Assembly: GCA_005223375.1 (NCBI GenBank)
Contig: RXOD01005056.1
Location: 1 to 16,193 of the forward strand
Length of the DNA: 16,193 nucleotides
Source: Amoebophrya sp. AT5.2
Lineage: Eukaryota > Sar > Dinophyceae > Syndiniales > Amoebophryaceae
Reading direction: 5' to 3'
Of the stretch, positions 1 to 10,269 are shown in pieces. Numbering within the stretch: the first letter of the stretch is position 1; every line of letters begins with the position of its first letter. The notes under the pieces were generated by a model. The model was not told the DNA's origin and ran no database searches. It worked only from the letters and a program-made list of their open reading frames with translations. Made by a program: the position numbers and the translations under genes.

Positions 1-1
1 C

Positions 2-121
2 GCCCCGGCGGATTCTGCGCGACACGCTACAGACACCGGCCAGGCTACAATGGAAACGCGGCGCACGCTGAGGAACACGCACCGACTGCAGGTCGGCCGA
101 AGCAATAAATATGTGAGTTAG
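2..121 (+). other. Possible 3' end of an upstream gene (partial)
   Basis: The frame starting at base 2 is open for 39 codons, is GC-rich, and ends at a TAG at 119-121. Base composition then drops sharply into AT-rich sequence. This is what the tail of a coding exon running in from the left would look like, and it would share the + orientation of the other genes. The first frame is also open, to a TAA at 106-108, so the choice of frame is uncertain. The stretch is too short to identify, and chance openness at this GC content cannot be excluded. Confidence 0.2.
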
Positions 122-905
122 CTTTTTTATGATTACGCGCGCCAGCTTAAGCTTTTTCCGCCAAGGATGAAAACGCTACGTGCGGAAACAAACCGCAGCG
201 AGTCTGTTGATGCCGAGGCTGCTCGTGTTCATATGTCAAGAGATTTAGAAAAGTAAGGTCGCGGGCCAGTAGCGCCACGGAGTCGCGGCCTAACCAAACA
301 CAGAAACGCAAACAATGAATAGCGCGCGCGACGCAGCGCGAGCGCGACGGCATACAGAGATAGATGCGTGCTCATCATGCTAAAAAAAAACAGAGACGCT
401 ACCAGGAGAGAGCAAAACTCCGCAGAGACAAGCTAGCCGATTGAGAGACCAAGCACAAAGCGCGAGCGAGTAATCGAAATAGAAATCTGTAATGTCAGAA
501 ATGGCCTACGAACTTTAAGAGCTTTCCAGACCTGCTGTAGTTCGTTGCGCAGGCGTGGCGGAAGAAAAGCAATGACATTGCTGGACTCAGTTGCTTTGTG
601 TGTCTATTGGAGGAGGAAAATGGCAAGCCCAAATATCGGCACGACTGAACGACGCTGGCTTCATTCATTCGGCAACTACTAAACGGCGACACTTTTGTTT
701 CGAATTCCGATAGAAAGTAGCGCAGAAGCCTCTTTATTTTGCGGCGCGCAGAAGCGGGCTTTCCGCGCCATCGCTCGACAGCACAAGAGCGCGACGCCAT
801 CCTTTGCAAGTTGTCTAATTAGTGCTGAGATAGTACAGCGTCATCCTTTACCACTTAGACTTAGCTCTTTCGTGGTCAGCTCTAGGGGAAAAAATAAAAT
901 TAACG
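122..905. other. Intergenic region upstream of gene A
   Basis: No coding region is supported here. The open frames present are short, on both strands, and show neither the composition nor the codon use of the genes in the window. An in-frame TAG at 831-833 closes the gene A frame upstream of its ATG. Several AG dinucleotides within the last 70 bases before the ATG could act as spliced-leader acceptors if this is a dinoflagellate, but none stands out. I see no recognisable promoter motif. Confidence 0.5.
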
Positions 906-3900
906 ATGGCTCCGAAATCAGGCTTGGGAATGTTTGCTGCCGCCGCGGCCGCACCTGTCGGCGAAATGGGAATCCGCGCGGGGACAGGATCCACAGGATC
1001 GATGGAAGCCACGCCCTCAACCGCGGCCGCTCCACTCCGCGGCCGCAGTCCACCTCGCTCAAAGAGGTCGGGAAAACCGTGCCTCCTTACTTTGACGTCG
1101 TTGAAAGACCGCGGCGAGATTGATTCGGACGAGATTTTTGGGCCGCTTCTCCGAAAGAGGCAGCGGACGAAGGCTTGTGACGCAGCTCCCGCCCCAAAAC
1201 AGCGAAAACTCCGAGGTCAAGCTCCCCTCCGCCCCACCCTCGACGGAGGTACGGCTTCTACCACCGCACAGAAGCCTTCTCCGCAGCAGAACGCCGGGAA
1301 GAGTAGTTCGTCAAGTAGCAGCTCCCAGCAGACACGCAACACGGCGTCGCACGCAGCGCGACCGTGGGCAGGAGTCAACGATACCAATCGAGAACGCGAA
1401 CGCGCGGACCACGTGGCGCAGATGCGCGAGAATCTCAACGCAAATGTACGCGAGGCCCTTGATATGTTCTTCAAAAACAAAACGATTTACGAGAACGACG
1501 GGAACGCAAAAATGCAGCAGCAAGCGCAGAACATCGCGGCGGATTTCGCTGTTTCGTTGGCTGGTACCGGCTTGCGCGCTTGCTTCGACAGAGCCATCGG
1601 CTGCGATCACGTCTTTTTGCGGCTGGAGATGGATGCGACTTCCAGAGAGGTGCGCGGTACGGATCGACGCGTCGATCGGTCGGCCAAGTGGCTGGCATCG
1701 GCCTTATCGGCATGGTTCGTCGGGCCCAAAATCGAGGAGGATCAATGGCCTCGCTGGTCCTACATCCCTACCAACACTACCACGCTTCTGCCAGGACGAG
1801 ACCTCCCTGAAGATTTGAAACCGTCAGAGCGAAACGCGCGCTTGGGACTGGAGCTGTTGTGGGAAATCATCAAGGAATTGCCGAGAAACGTGAAGCTTTC
1901 GGTCATAGTAGCTGGCGACGCGGCGGAGACGGCTTGCATCTTGTCGCTGCTCGGGTTGCTGGAGTCGAAGATCCGAGCACTCCGGCCGGATATTTTGTAT
2001 CTGCCGTGGGCGCACAGATGCAGCGTGCACCAGGCCACGTTGGTGGGGGAAGAGGGGGCTGGTCTGATGTGCTCGCTGGCGGGCACCACCACTGCGAAAT
2101 TCCAAAACAAGATCTACTTACAGGTCTTGCAGAAAAAGCGGCAAAATCGTCGCTACGCCGAGCTAGTCGAAGGTCAAACGGAGCGGCTCATCGAGGTAAT
2201 GACGCCAGAGGAGGCGCAGCAACTGTCCCAGGATGTCGAGGATTTCCGCCAATTTTTGGTCGATTTGGATTTGCCGAAGCAAACGCGAGCCGACTTCCGC
2301 GGGTGCGTGCCGCAAGTTCAGAGCTACATCGATTCCGAAGGCGAGGTCCAGGAGCTGTTCGTCTTGAAAGTACCCAGCGAGATGGCGAAGAAAAAAGTGA
2401 CAAAGCGCTGGGTGCGTCTGTACAGGAATTTGCGGGAGCCCAAATTTAATCGGTGGCTGACGTTCGGGCATTCTGCGCGGTTGGAAAGCTTGCACGAGGC
2501 GCTGAACAGTATCGAAAACCTCGGCCTGAAAAAGCCATGGTTCATGACAACAGAAGACTGGAAGGAGTTTACCGAAGACCCGCACCTGCATGATCGTACT
2601 TGATCTATAATAACTTCTTGGGAGCAATGAAGACTGACTCGACTTCGCAGCTGAGTCCGGATAAGTGCAAGTACACTCCGCGGACAAACTAACGAAAGTA
2701 AAACCATGAGCGAAAGTCTTTCGCCCGACTGCAAGCTCCTGTGTTTATCTGTTTATTGGTCTGAATGTCAGACCAAGTATCTATCTATCGAACTCGCGTC
2801 GGCTAGGAGTTCTGGTTTGAACAGGTGCACAGCATACAAACGCAGCGCACAGCAGACGCACAAAGATACCGCCAGCCCCCGTTCCTTTTCCTGGTTCTAG
2901 TTCTTGTTTCTTAGGTAGTAAGTAAGCCAGCGCGGAGGAGGAGCGTGCGTATTCTTTAACGCATAGCATCGCTGCAGCCTTCTATCATACATTGATTTAA
3001 ACTCGTTGATACAGCGTTGGGATTTTTGCTGTTTGCTGAGGTTTCTCCCGGCCTCTGGTTCTATTCCGCTTAGTTCGCGAAGGTTAACCCTCGGCGGGTG
3101 CGGGTCGAGTGACCAGACCTGGTTACTGTGTGGTCAGCGGCAGCTGGGGCTCCATCTTACGAGGCTGGTTAGAAGGAACTGAGGGCGGGGGGGGATGACG
3201 TGGTCGCAGCCCTCCTCGTCCGGCGTAGCTAAAACACTTACTCTTACCCGGGCGCGGCTTGGCCTGTGTTACCGCGAGGGTTGCATATTATACATACCAG
3301 CGCGTAGCGATTTATTTATCGGATCGATCGATATTATCGATCTGCAGGAGTGGATGATAGATACATGGATAGCACCGCGCTGCCAATGAATTTGCCGCGC
3401 TCAGGTTACAACTGCCTGAAGCTGTTGGTCGGACACATTTTCCGCCCCCTCGACATTTTGACCGCGTTTCTGCTCAGTGATAAGGGGGGCGTCGCCAGCA
3501 CCACGAAGCTGAAAGACAAGGCAGCAGCAGCTTTCCGGAACGAGGCACTGGTTCTGATTGACAGGCGGCGGATTCAGAAGCAGATGGATTTCGTGGCCAT
3601 GTTTTCCTCCCAGATAGCTACCGACGAGAAACAGAATCTGCAGACGGACGCGTACATCTCTTTGCAGGCAGCAGCCGCGTCGTTTGCGTGGAGGATTACG
3701 TCGGGCGCAAGAGACCTGCGCGACGTGCTGCGCATCCGTTTTCTGGAAGCTAAGGAGTTGGATGAGCAGTCTACGGAGCCGGGACACAAAAACAAGCGCC
3801 AGGCAGCGGTGGTGGAAGAAGTGATGAAGAAGGCGGACGACAAGTTGTTGGGCGAGCCAGGGGCCGTGGTTCTGATGAGCATCGCTAAAACGCTGAAGCC

Positions 3901-6148
3901 GAAGAGCACGCCCGAGCGGATCGCGCTTCTCACGAGCTTGTTTGCCGGGCTGCAACTATCCGCCAGTCACCAAGCAGCGTGTGAAAGGCTAATCGCGTTA
4001 GCCAAGGCGGAGCAGCAAGCGACGTTTTCCGCGATGAAAGGAATTCTACGGATCAGCGGCGGGGTGGTCAGAAGAAAACTCGTCAACGGCTGGAGTCACG
4101 CGGTGCGGTATGCCGAGCAGGGAAGCGACACTGACGGGGACAGCGAGAATTCCGAAGTGGACTACGACAGCGACGACGAGGCCGCGCGAAGACGCTGCGC
4201 CGATCTGGTTGAGGACCGCAGGTTGATGAAAATGAAGGTGGATCCCAGTTGGTACTCCGAATACTTGCGCGACACGAAGACGAGCATGGTCAATAAAAAG
4301 GACCAAGGGAAAGTAGACGAGGAGACGAAGCTGCGGTACAAATCCATCGCGCGGAAGAAAAAGAACAGACGCAACGAGCTTCTGCTGGCGCGTGACGCGG
4401 AGCGGAAGCGAGCGGAACAGCTAGCGACCTCGAAACGATTCGCACGCGCACGGCGGGCGCGGATCCAGATGGAGTTCTACTTGCAGCTGCAGCGCATGAT
4501 CTACGAAAGATTTTCTTCCTACGGAAAAGGAAAAGAGTGGGGCTGGAGCTCCCACCTCGCGAGCATGCGGCTGCGGCTGAGTTCGCAGCAAATTGCGCCG
4601 TGGACGTACGACCAGGGCCCCATCGATTTGCACAAGTACCAGCCAACCGGCTTGGAGCGATTGCTGGGATGGACGATTGCATGCACGCTGGGCAAAAAGA
4701 CCTACAGCAAGCTCGAGGAGTGGTTCTGCACCGAAGAAAGGGAAGACGAGTATGACGAACTGCAAGAGCTGTTCGAAGGCGAGAACAACTTCAAAGCAGT
4801 GTTTGATGCTGGCACGAGAACCGTCATCGCCGTGAAACTTCCGCCGTGTCCGCGGGAAGCTCTTTCTGCACTCATCCCCGAAGCCCTTGTGATTCTTCTC
4901 ATCGAGCGGTCTCCGTTTTCCTTCGTGGCGGCGCCGGCAAAAATGGCGGAGGCAGGCCAGGAGCAGCATTTAGTCATGACAGACATCATCCTTGACTCAT
5001 CGCCCTTCGTTTCCGCGAGCTCCCGCCCAGCGTTGCGGACCCTCAACGGTCGGACCGGTGGGCAGCTGATGGCAGTGGAATTCATATCCGCAGCGCGAGG
5101 GGAGATAAAGGCGGCGGTGAGGTGGAGCATGCCGATCAAGATTCCGAGCCAGCAAAAGGCAAAAAAGCGGGAGCCGATACTAGCTGCAACCAATAAAAAA
5201 TCGACTCCTGGCTCCGCAGCTGCTGCTGCAGACGGAGGAAAAGGCACAACAGGAAATGCGCCGCCTAAGCCGGTAAACGGAATCGTCCGGATGCACACGC
5301 TTCAGTTTGAGGATCCGGATGAGCAGAAGAAGCAGCGCGCCGAAAAAGCAAGAGGGAATAAACAGGGAGAAAAGGAGGGGAGGAAGCAGGGGGGTGCGAA
5401 GGGCTTGCCAAAGGAGGGGAAACAAAATGGGGCGAAGACGAAGCGAAAGGTGGTCGACGCCGGTGGGGACCCCATCTCCGACGACTGCTGGGAAGAAGTC
5501 GAATCAGATGACGGAGTGCAGCTGCAGTCAGAACTCATCAAATACAACATGAATTCGGAGGAGGAGCGGAAAAACTTCATCCGGAGGACTCGGATGGAGC
5601 TGGAAGCAGGGGGCGGCTGCCCCGTGGACGGCTTCGAAATGGAGATCCTCGGGGTCGCCCGGCTGGCTGTGAGGCCAACGGGGGATGACGGCCAGTACCT
5701 ATTGGAGGCACTGTCCAAGAAGCTGGAAGACTTCAGCGAGTGGCTCGCCTTTCGAGGAAAACACTCGACGAGGTACTTCCACTTCCACCCGAGGAAACAG
5801 GGATGGCGGTGGGCCTTTAGGCTTGCGTCTTTGTGGGCGCGGCGTACCTCCGTCTTGTTCGATCTCTTTTTTGGAACCCTGGCGGACGACATGAAGTTTG
5901 AGAACGTGCCTTGTGACTCTGTGCGCGACGTGCAAAACTACTGCCTCAGCTGCATAGAGAAAGAAGCGGAAGCAGTCCGCCCAATGGAGCTCTCCGGACG
6001 GCAGAGGGAGGCTGCGACGCGAATGCAAACTTTTCCAACGGACTGCATCGCTGCCCTGCAGAAGCTGGGGAAGAAAAACGACTTCAAGTTTCCGAGTGCG
6101 ACGCGCGCTGCGGGGGCGCAGACGTACGAGGCTTTTTTCGGCAACTAA
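906..6148 (+). CDS. Large protein of unknown function with a possible degenerate hAT-transposase-like region (gene A; exons 906-2595 and 3348-6148)
   Basis: Two long frames are read here as one gene of about 1496 aa. The first starts at an ATG at 906, the first ATG after the in-frame stop at 831. A GT at 2596, eight bases before the frame's own TGA, can be spliced to the AG at 3346-3347. This restores the frame with a split Arg codon, and the second frame has no early ATG of its own except at 3365. Residues 1-160 are low complexity, with Ala and Ser runs. Residues about 240-520 carry Asp243 (context LEMDAT), Asp338 (VAGDAA), Cys372-x-x-His375 and Arg516-Trp517, an order reminiscent of hAT transposases. 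After the junction come an acidic patch (about 823-849), a basic, probably helical stretch (896-941), a Lys/Gly-rich linker (about 1220-1270) and a C-terminal region with scattered Cys. The usual hAT C-terminal dimerisation motif was not seen. If the join is wrong, these are two adjacent genes. Confidence 0.6.
2596..3347 (+). other. Probable 752-nt intron of gene A, phase 1
   Basis: The segment begins GTACTT and ends ATCTGCAG. Removing it joins the two gene A frames in phase. No long open frame of gene-like composition lies inside it. Just inside the ends are matching inverted 11-mers: GATCTATAATA at 2602-2612 and TATTATCGATC at 3332-3342 (10 of 11 paired). They start 6 bases from the donor and end 5 bases from the acceptor. 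The acceptor lacks a pyrimidine tract, as do most acceptors of gene C. The alternative is a true intergenic spacer between two genes. Confidence 0.55.
3326..3342. repeat. 17-bp palindrome next to the gene A intron acceptor
   Basis: Two perfect 8-base arms (GATCGATA and TATCGATC) flank a single T. The palindrome ends five bases before the AG used as acceptor, so it could form a small hairpin at the 3' splice site. It also contains the right-hand copy of the intron's terminal inverted repeat. Confidence 0.7.
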
Positions 6149-7158
6149 ATAGCTCTGGCGGTCTTCACTTTTCGGAAAAGAAGCACAGCGACCACATCGC
6201 TGCACTTCTATGTGCATTCACATACTAAATTGCATTCAAATTCATTGCCATCCGCACGGTCCGCCGGTAAATTAGAACGCGGAAGGCGTACGGGAGTGGG
6301 AGACAGATTCATTCATATTATGGGTAGGCGTGGCTTAGCATTTCTAGCGTACTACTTTAGCGCATTGCTTTTCTATAGTCGTTCCGTCGGGACGGGGACC
6401 AAGGAAGGAGAAAGAAACTGCACGACGAAACTCAAACTCCTTGTCCTATTCATTGCATAGGGAGACGAACGCGCTCTACATACTGGTTTCCGCAAGAGAG
6501 TACTTCTATTTTTGCAAACTTTTTGGTGCTGCTGAACGGACATTTTATTTTCAACTTCCAAGAGCGCAGCTGTAAAATCAGTCGGCTACGGCTTATTACT
6601 TTTTTCGTGCGCAATGAAGATGATGTGACTTTCGCCACGGCACCGACATAATGAGCTGCACAACCCGAACGAAAGCGGTGTAGATGGGCCATCGCTTTCA
6701 CTGACTCGGCACATCAAGCCACCGCTGGGAGTAACCCTCCGACGATAAAGCACGGCCTGAGATTGTGGCTGTGAACGCGATCACTACACGCCTCGCAGGA
6801 AGACAATAGTACTGAGTTGATTTATTTTTTTGATTCATAAATAATGAACATTGCGTATTGTCTACAGGGCCGATGTGTGTTTAGATATTTCCAGGTGGAT
6901 CCGCTGGCGCTCGTCCCGGCCTCTCTGAGGTCTCTTCGTGTTCTTGCCTCGGTCGCGTCATAATTGACCGTGCCGGTGCCGATTGATAATCGAGAGAGAA
7001 AACCCAAAACGTGACGCAAGGCATATCCGACTTCCTCGCGGGTGGAATAGCGCAGTGAGTGTATCTATTGAGCCGTAGGCTGACGTGAGTGCGTACGTGA
7101 TTGATTTTGACAAAGTAGGCCGACGGGATAGCGAGAAGGCTAGTGCAAAACACAACGG
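6149..7158. other. Intergenic region between genes A and B
   Basis: About 1 kb with no supported gene. It is AT-richer than the flanking exons, has short frames only, and includes a T-rich stretch around 6820-6845. An in-frame TAG at 7141 closes the gene B frame upstream of its ATG. No terminator, promoter element or RNA gene could be recognised. Confidence 0.5.
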
Positions 7159-8966
7159 ATGTCGGAGGCTCCGCGCGCTGAGGTGGGCACCGTGTATGGC
7201 CCCCGAGGCGGCGCGTTTCGAACTCGACATCAAGGCCGAGCTGCACGTAGTGCGATGACACTAGCGGAAGACAGCGGAAGCCCAGCCAGAACCGCCAATG
7301 CGTCCGAACAGGCAGCGACCGAGCCTTTGCACCACAAACCGCAGACGGCACTTGCCAAGAACGGGACCCACTCGAAGCCGAAGGTATTGCGGTAAGTAGA
7401 CTGCATTGGATACAAGTAGTAGTAGTAGAAGAAGGAGGCGCAGCTGCTGGAAGGCTGCGCTTGGAGGTTGTAGACAGCATCGCGCACAGTTAGTTTAGAG
7501 CTGCGAAGACATTGACTTATAGTTAGAAACCCCAGGAGGATGCGGGTGAAACTTGAAGTGATTTCTGCTTCGCAGTATCAGTAAATGAATGGCCTAGAAA
7601 TATACTGCGTGAGACACACCAAGAAAGAAGTAGTCAATATGTATCTACTCGATTATCTTTCCGGCATTTACAGGCTTCCCTCTTAAGTTTTTCGGCCGCA
7701 TCGCCGCCTGCAGCAGCTGACTCTCGTGGACATGATTTCGGACGGAAGGCAAATCTAGAGCGGCGCTCGACCGGCGCGGGGAGTTCGGCGGCGGAGACGC
7801 GCACGTCCGATGCTCCTAGTGCCAAGTGCTACCAGAACCAGCGGCACGACGACGAGCCACCGTCTCCGACCCCCGCCTGCCTGCTGTCCGTGTTTAGGAA
7901 AGGACTGGATGAAGCGGTGGCGAAGGAGAGTGCGCGCAGTCTGCATCGAAACAAAAAATGCAGGCAGGGGGTAACGTTCAGTAGCGACGTCTCCCCGGCC
8001 TCCAGTTTCCGACGGAATGCAGGGACGAAATGCAGCGCAGCACCGCGAGCGCAGCGCAGCTCCTTTGCCACGGTGCCGGCGAAAGGTGACTCGTTTACCA
8101 CTCCCGAAAAGCGCAACTTCAAATGCAGCCACGCCGTTCCAGAATTTGCGTCGCCGTCCGGAGCCAGCTTGGTTAGCACATCGGCCGGCGGGCGGTCAAA
8201 GCGGAACAGTCTTTCGGCCTCCTCGTCCGCATGGCATGGCCAATCATCTCAATGCTCGCAACCAAGTGCATCTTCGTCGCATCCTGCATCTGCCTCACGA
8301 CCAGGTGCATCTTCCCCGCATGCACCAACTCTACACCTCCCGGATCCGAGCGCGAGATCGACACCAGCGAAAAAATCCAAGCGGGGAAAAGCGAAGGAGA
8401 AGTCGTTTCAGCCCCTCACGAAATTCGGAAAGTGCGTTTGCGGTGTCATGGACAAGTTGTACAAGACGAAGAAGGACCAGCCTCGTCCAGTGCCGCAGCG
8501 AAAAAAAACGGAAGAGAAAGACGGCGTCAGCCTTCCCCCGCGCGCAATGCGGTTTCTGCGCAACCTGTCGGAGATGTACCTCCTGAACCAGATACGGGCG
8601 GGGCAGCAAATGAAAACGAGGGTAAAAGCCGGCAAAGCGCTCGCGGATCAGATTACTCGCAGCGAAAACGGGGCAGGGGCTTCGTCAGTCGCCGACGGGT
8701 TCGTATTAAACCGTGGCTACGTGGACGACGAGGAAGATGATGAAAGCGATGACTCTGAGGGGTCTGAGGAGGATGTCGATCTTTTTCAGGTGGGAATAGA
8801 TGACGATATCCAAATGGAGGAGGATGTTGAGTTTTACGAGGATAATGTCAAGGGAAGAAATCTGGGCGCCATGTTGAAAAGTGTTATCGATAATGAGACA
8901 ACGGCCAGCACTAGTGAAGCGGATGTGAAGGAATTCCTTGCGCTTCTTGAAAAGCAAAAGCAATAG
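7159..8966 (+). CDS. Hypothetical low-complexity protein with basic centre and acidic tail (gene B; exons 7159-7383 and 7674-8966)
   Basis: The product is about 505 aa and I do not recognise it. Exon 1 starts at the first ATG after an in-frame TAG at 7141. Splicing GT (7384) to the AG of TTTACAG (7672-7673) is phase 0 and joins 75 codons to a frame of 430 codons ending in TAG. Residues about 75-300 are rich in Ser, Ala, Pro and Arg and probably disordered. A Lys-rich stretch starts near 305, followed by a more ordered segment (about 325-415) containing FGKCVCGVMDKLYK and a likely amphipathic helix. Residues 424-443 are almost all Asp/Glu/Ser, and the protein ends in a short predicted helix (EFLALLEKQKQ). 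The basic-then-acidic layout is typical of nuclear or nucleolar proteins, an inference from composition only. An alternative intron (7392-7687) uses a stronger GTAAGT donor but a poorer acceptor, and changes only the residues at the junction. Confidence 0.65.
7384..7673 (+). other. Probable 290-nt intron of gene B, phase 0
   Basis: It begins GTATTG and ends in a pyrimidine-containing TTTACAG, the best acceptor of the window. It contains several in-frame stops and a GTA/AGT trinucleotide run at 7415-7429. A perfect 7-base hairpin is present, with arms GCGCAGC at 7438-7444 and GCTGCGC at 7454-7460. A second donor, GGTAAGT at 7391-7397, would need an acceptor at 7686-7687 to stay in frame, so the precise borders are uncertain. 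Confidence 0.55.
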
Positions 8967-10269
8967 GACAAATATACGAAATGCGTGCGCGGATTGCTCG
9001 CGCCTCACTGCGGTTACTTTGGCCTAGGCTCTTAAGCAGTGTCGTCAGTACCTATGTATTTTTTAGTATGCTGTCATTGTATCGAAGACGAAGAAGCAAC
9101 TCAATGAATTTGATCGTGGGTGACGTGCGCGATATGTTTTAGCCTGCGCAGATCGCGGCTTGGCTTGTTTAAGCTGCGCCATAGGCTGAGTCGTTTCGCG
9201 GTGAATGTATTTGCTTTTGTTTTTAGTGTATGTGTATAATTCATTGGTGCATAGATAGCTAGCCATACTCATACACAGGCCGTTGACACGGGTAGTTCAT
9301 TGACGCGCATTCAGTACACCTACCGCAGATATTTATCGCACGTCGCTGCGGGCTGCGCCTTGCCTGCGCGTGATACATTCATACATTGAGCAGCGAGTAT
9401 TGTCTATGGTTTCCTGCTGCATGAGGTGCAGCTTCTTGCAATTCCTGTGGGGTATTCACTCTCCAGTGCGAGTGAGTGAGCTGTAGTCGAAGGCTCGTTT
9501 CAATGTGTGCAAGGAGGTGATGAAGGTGCGACCTGCCAAGCAAGCAGGCATATGCTTTTTTTTTTGCAACACCGGGCGGCCAATTGTTTCGCTTTCTCGA
9601 TGGGCGTGCACCCGCCAAGAAGTCCGCTGCGGTTCCGGCTTCGCGAGCATCAGACATGACTAGAGACGGAGCGCTCGCCGCGTCTCGAACTGATGCTTCT
9701 GGCGTGGTAGATCGATGTTCTGACTGAAGATCAGAACGACATGTTGTAATTTTTTTGTCATGTAGATGAACGACTTCAAAGTTGACACACGATTGACAGC
9801 GAGCGCAACTTGGATCAAAACTGCGCGAAAACGAACACCGGGTGACAGCTTGTAAATTTTACGTCCGTCGAGATACCAAGTGGGGATACGGCTCATGACA
9901 CAATGTAAATCTTACAGTAAAGCTTACATGTAAATTTTCGAGGGTATTCGTTTCACTTTCAGTTGAGGTCGTTGTCGGCGAATCCGAGTCCAAATCATCA
10001 GGATTCTGGTTCACACGGCGTGTAAAATTTACACGCCTCCACGCGATGGATCTGAAGCGTTGATCGTATCTATGTATTGCTACTGCGGATCTACATCTAG
10101 ATCTACTGTCTACAGGTCTGTATACCTTCGCAAGCAAGAAGCCGAGATATAGTATTTACGACCGCACTGACAACGAAACGTGGCTGCATACTGCCTTGAG
10201 CACTCCGGTTAGCGAAAGCACTTTAGGTCATTCATCGAAAGTGCTGGTCTTGAAAAAAAACGCGGAACC
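8967..10269. other. Intergenic region between genes B and C
   Basis: About 1.3 kb with no supported gene. Frames on either strand are below 100 codons and do not resemble the neighbouring proteins. The region holds a perfect 7-base hairpin (GTTCTGA 9717-9723 with TCAGAAC 9731-9737), a T-run near 9551-9563 and the TGTAAATTTTAC cluster listed separately. An in-frame TAG at 10210 precedes the gene C start. The AG at 10225-10226 is one possible spliced-leader acceptor. Confidence 0.5.
9851..10037. repeat. Cluster of TGTAAATTTT(AC) motifs ending in a 21-bp palindrome
   Basis: The motif TGTAAATTTT appears at 9851-9860 (followed by AC) and 9929-9938, and in reverse orientation inside 10017-10037. 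The last copy is a palindrome with perfect 10-base arms, GGCGTGTAAA and TTTACACGCC, around one A. A related TGTAAAT lies at 9904. The cluster is 230-420 bases upstream of the gene C ATG. It could be a small inverted-repeat element or a set of protein-binding sites. Confidence 0.6.

Noticed and set aside
3350..3352. GTG as the start of the second gene A frame
   Set aside because: GTG starts are not expected in a eukaryotic nuclear gene. The frame is open further upstream and joins the first exon in phase, so this is more likely internal coding sequence.
6881..7480. 199-codon minus-strand frame across gene B exon 1
   Set aside because: It overlaps the gene B start and intron, has no recognisable domain, and fits no splice structure.
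7392..7687. Alternative gene B intron using the GTAAGT donor
   Set aside because: It stays in frame only with the acceptor CTTAAG, which is poorer than the TTTACAG used in the preferred model. It is kept as a possibility, not the main call.
8017..8740. Two further forward frames inside gene B (189 and 169 codons)
   Set aside because: Both end within the exon, while the accepted frame alone runs to the acidic tail and connects to exon 1.
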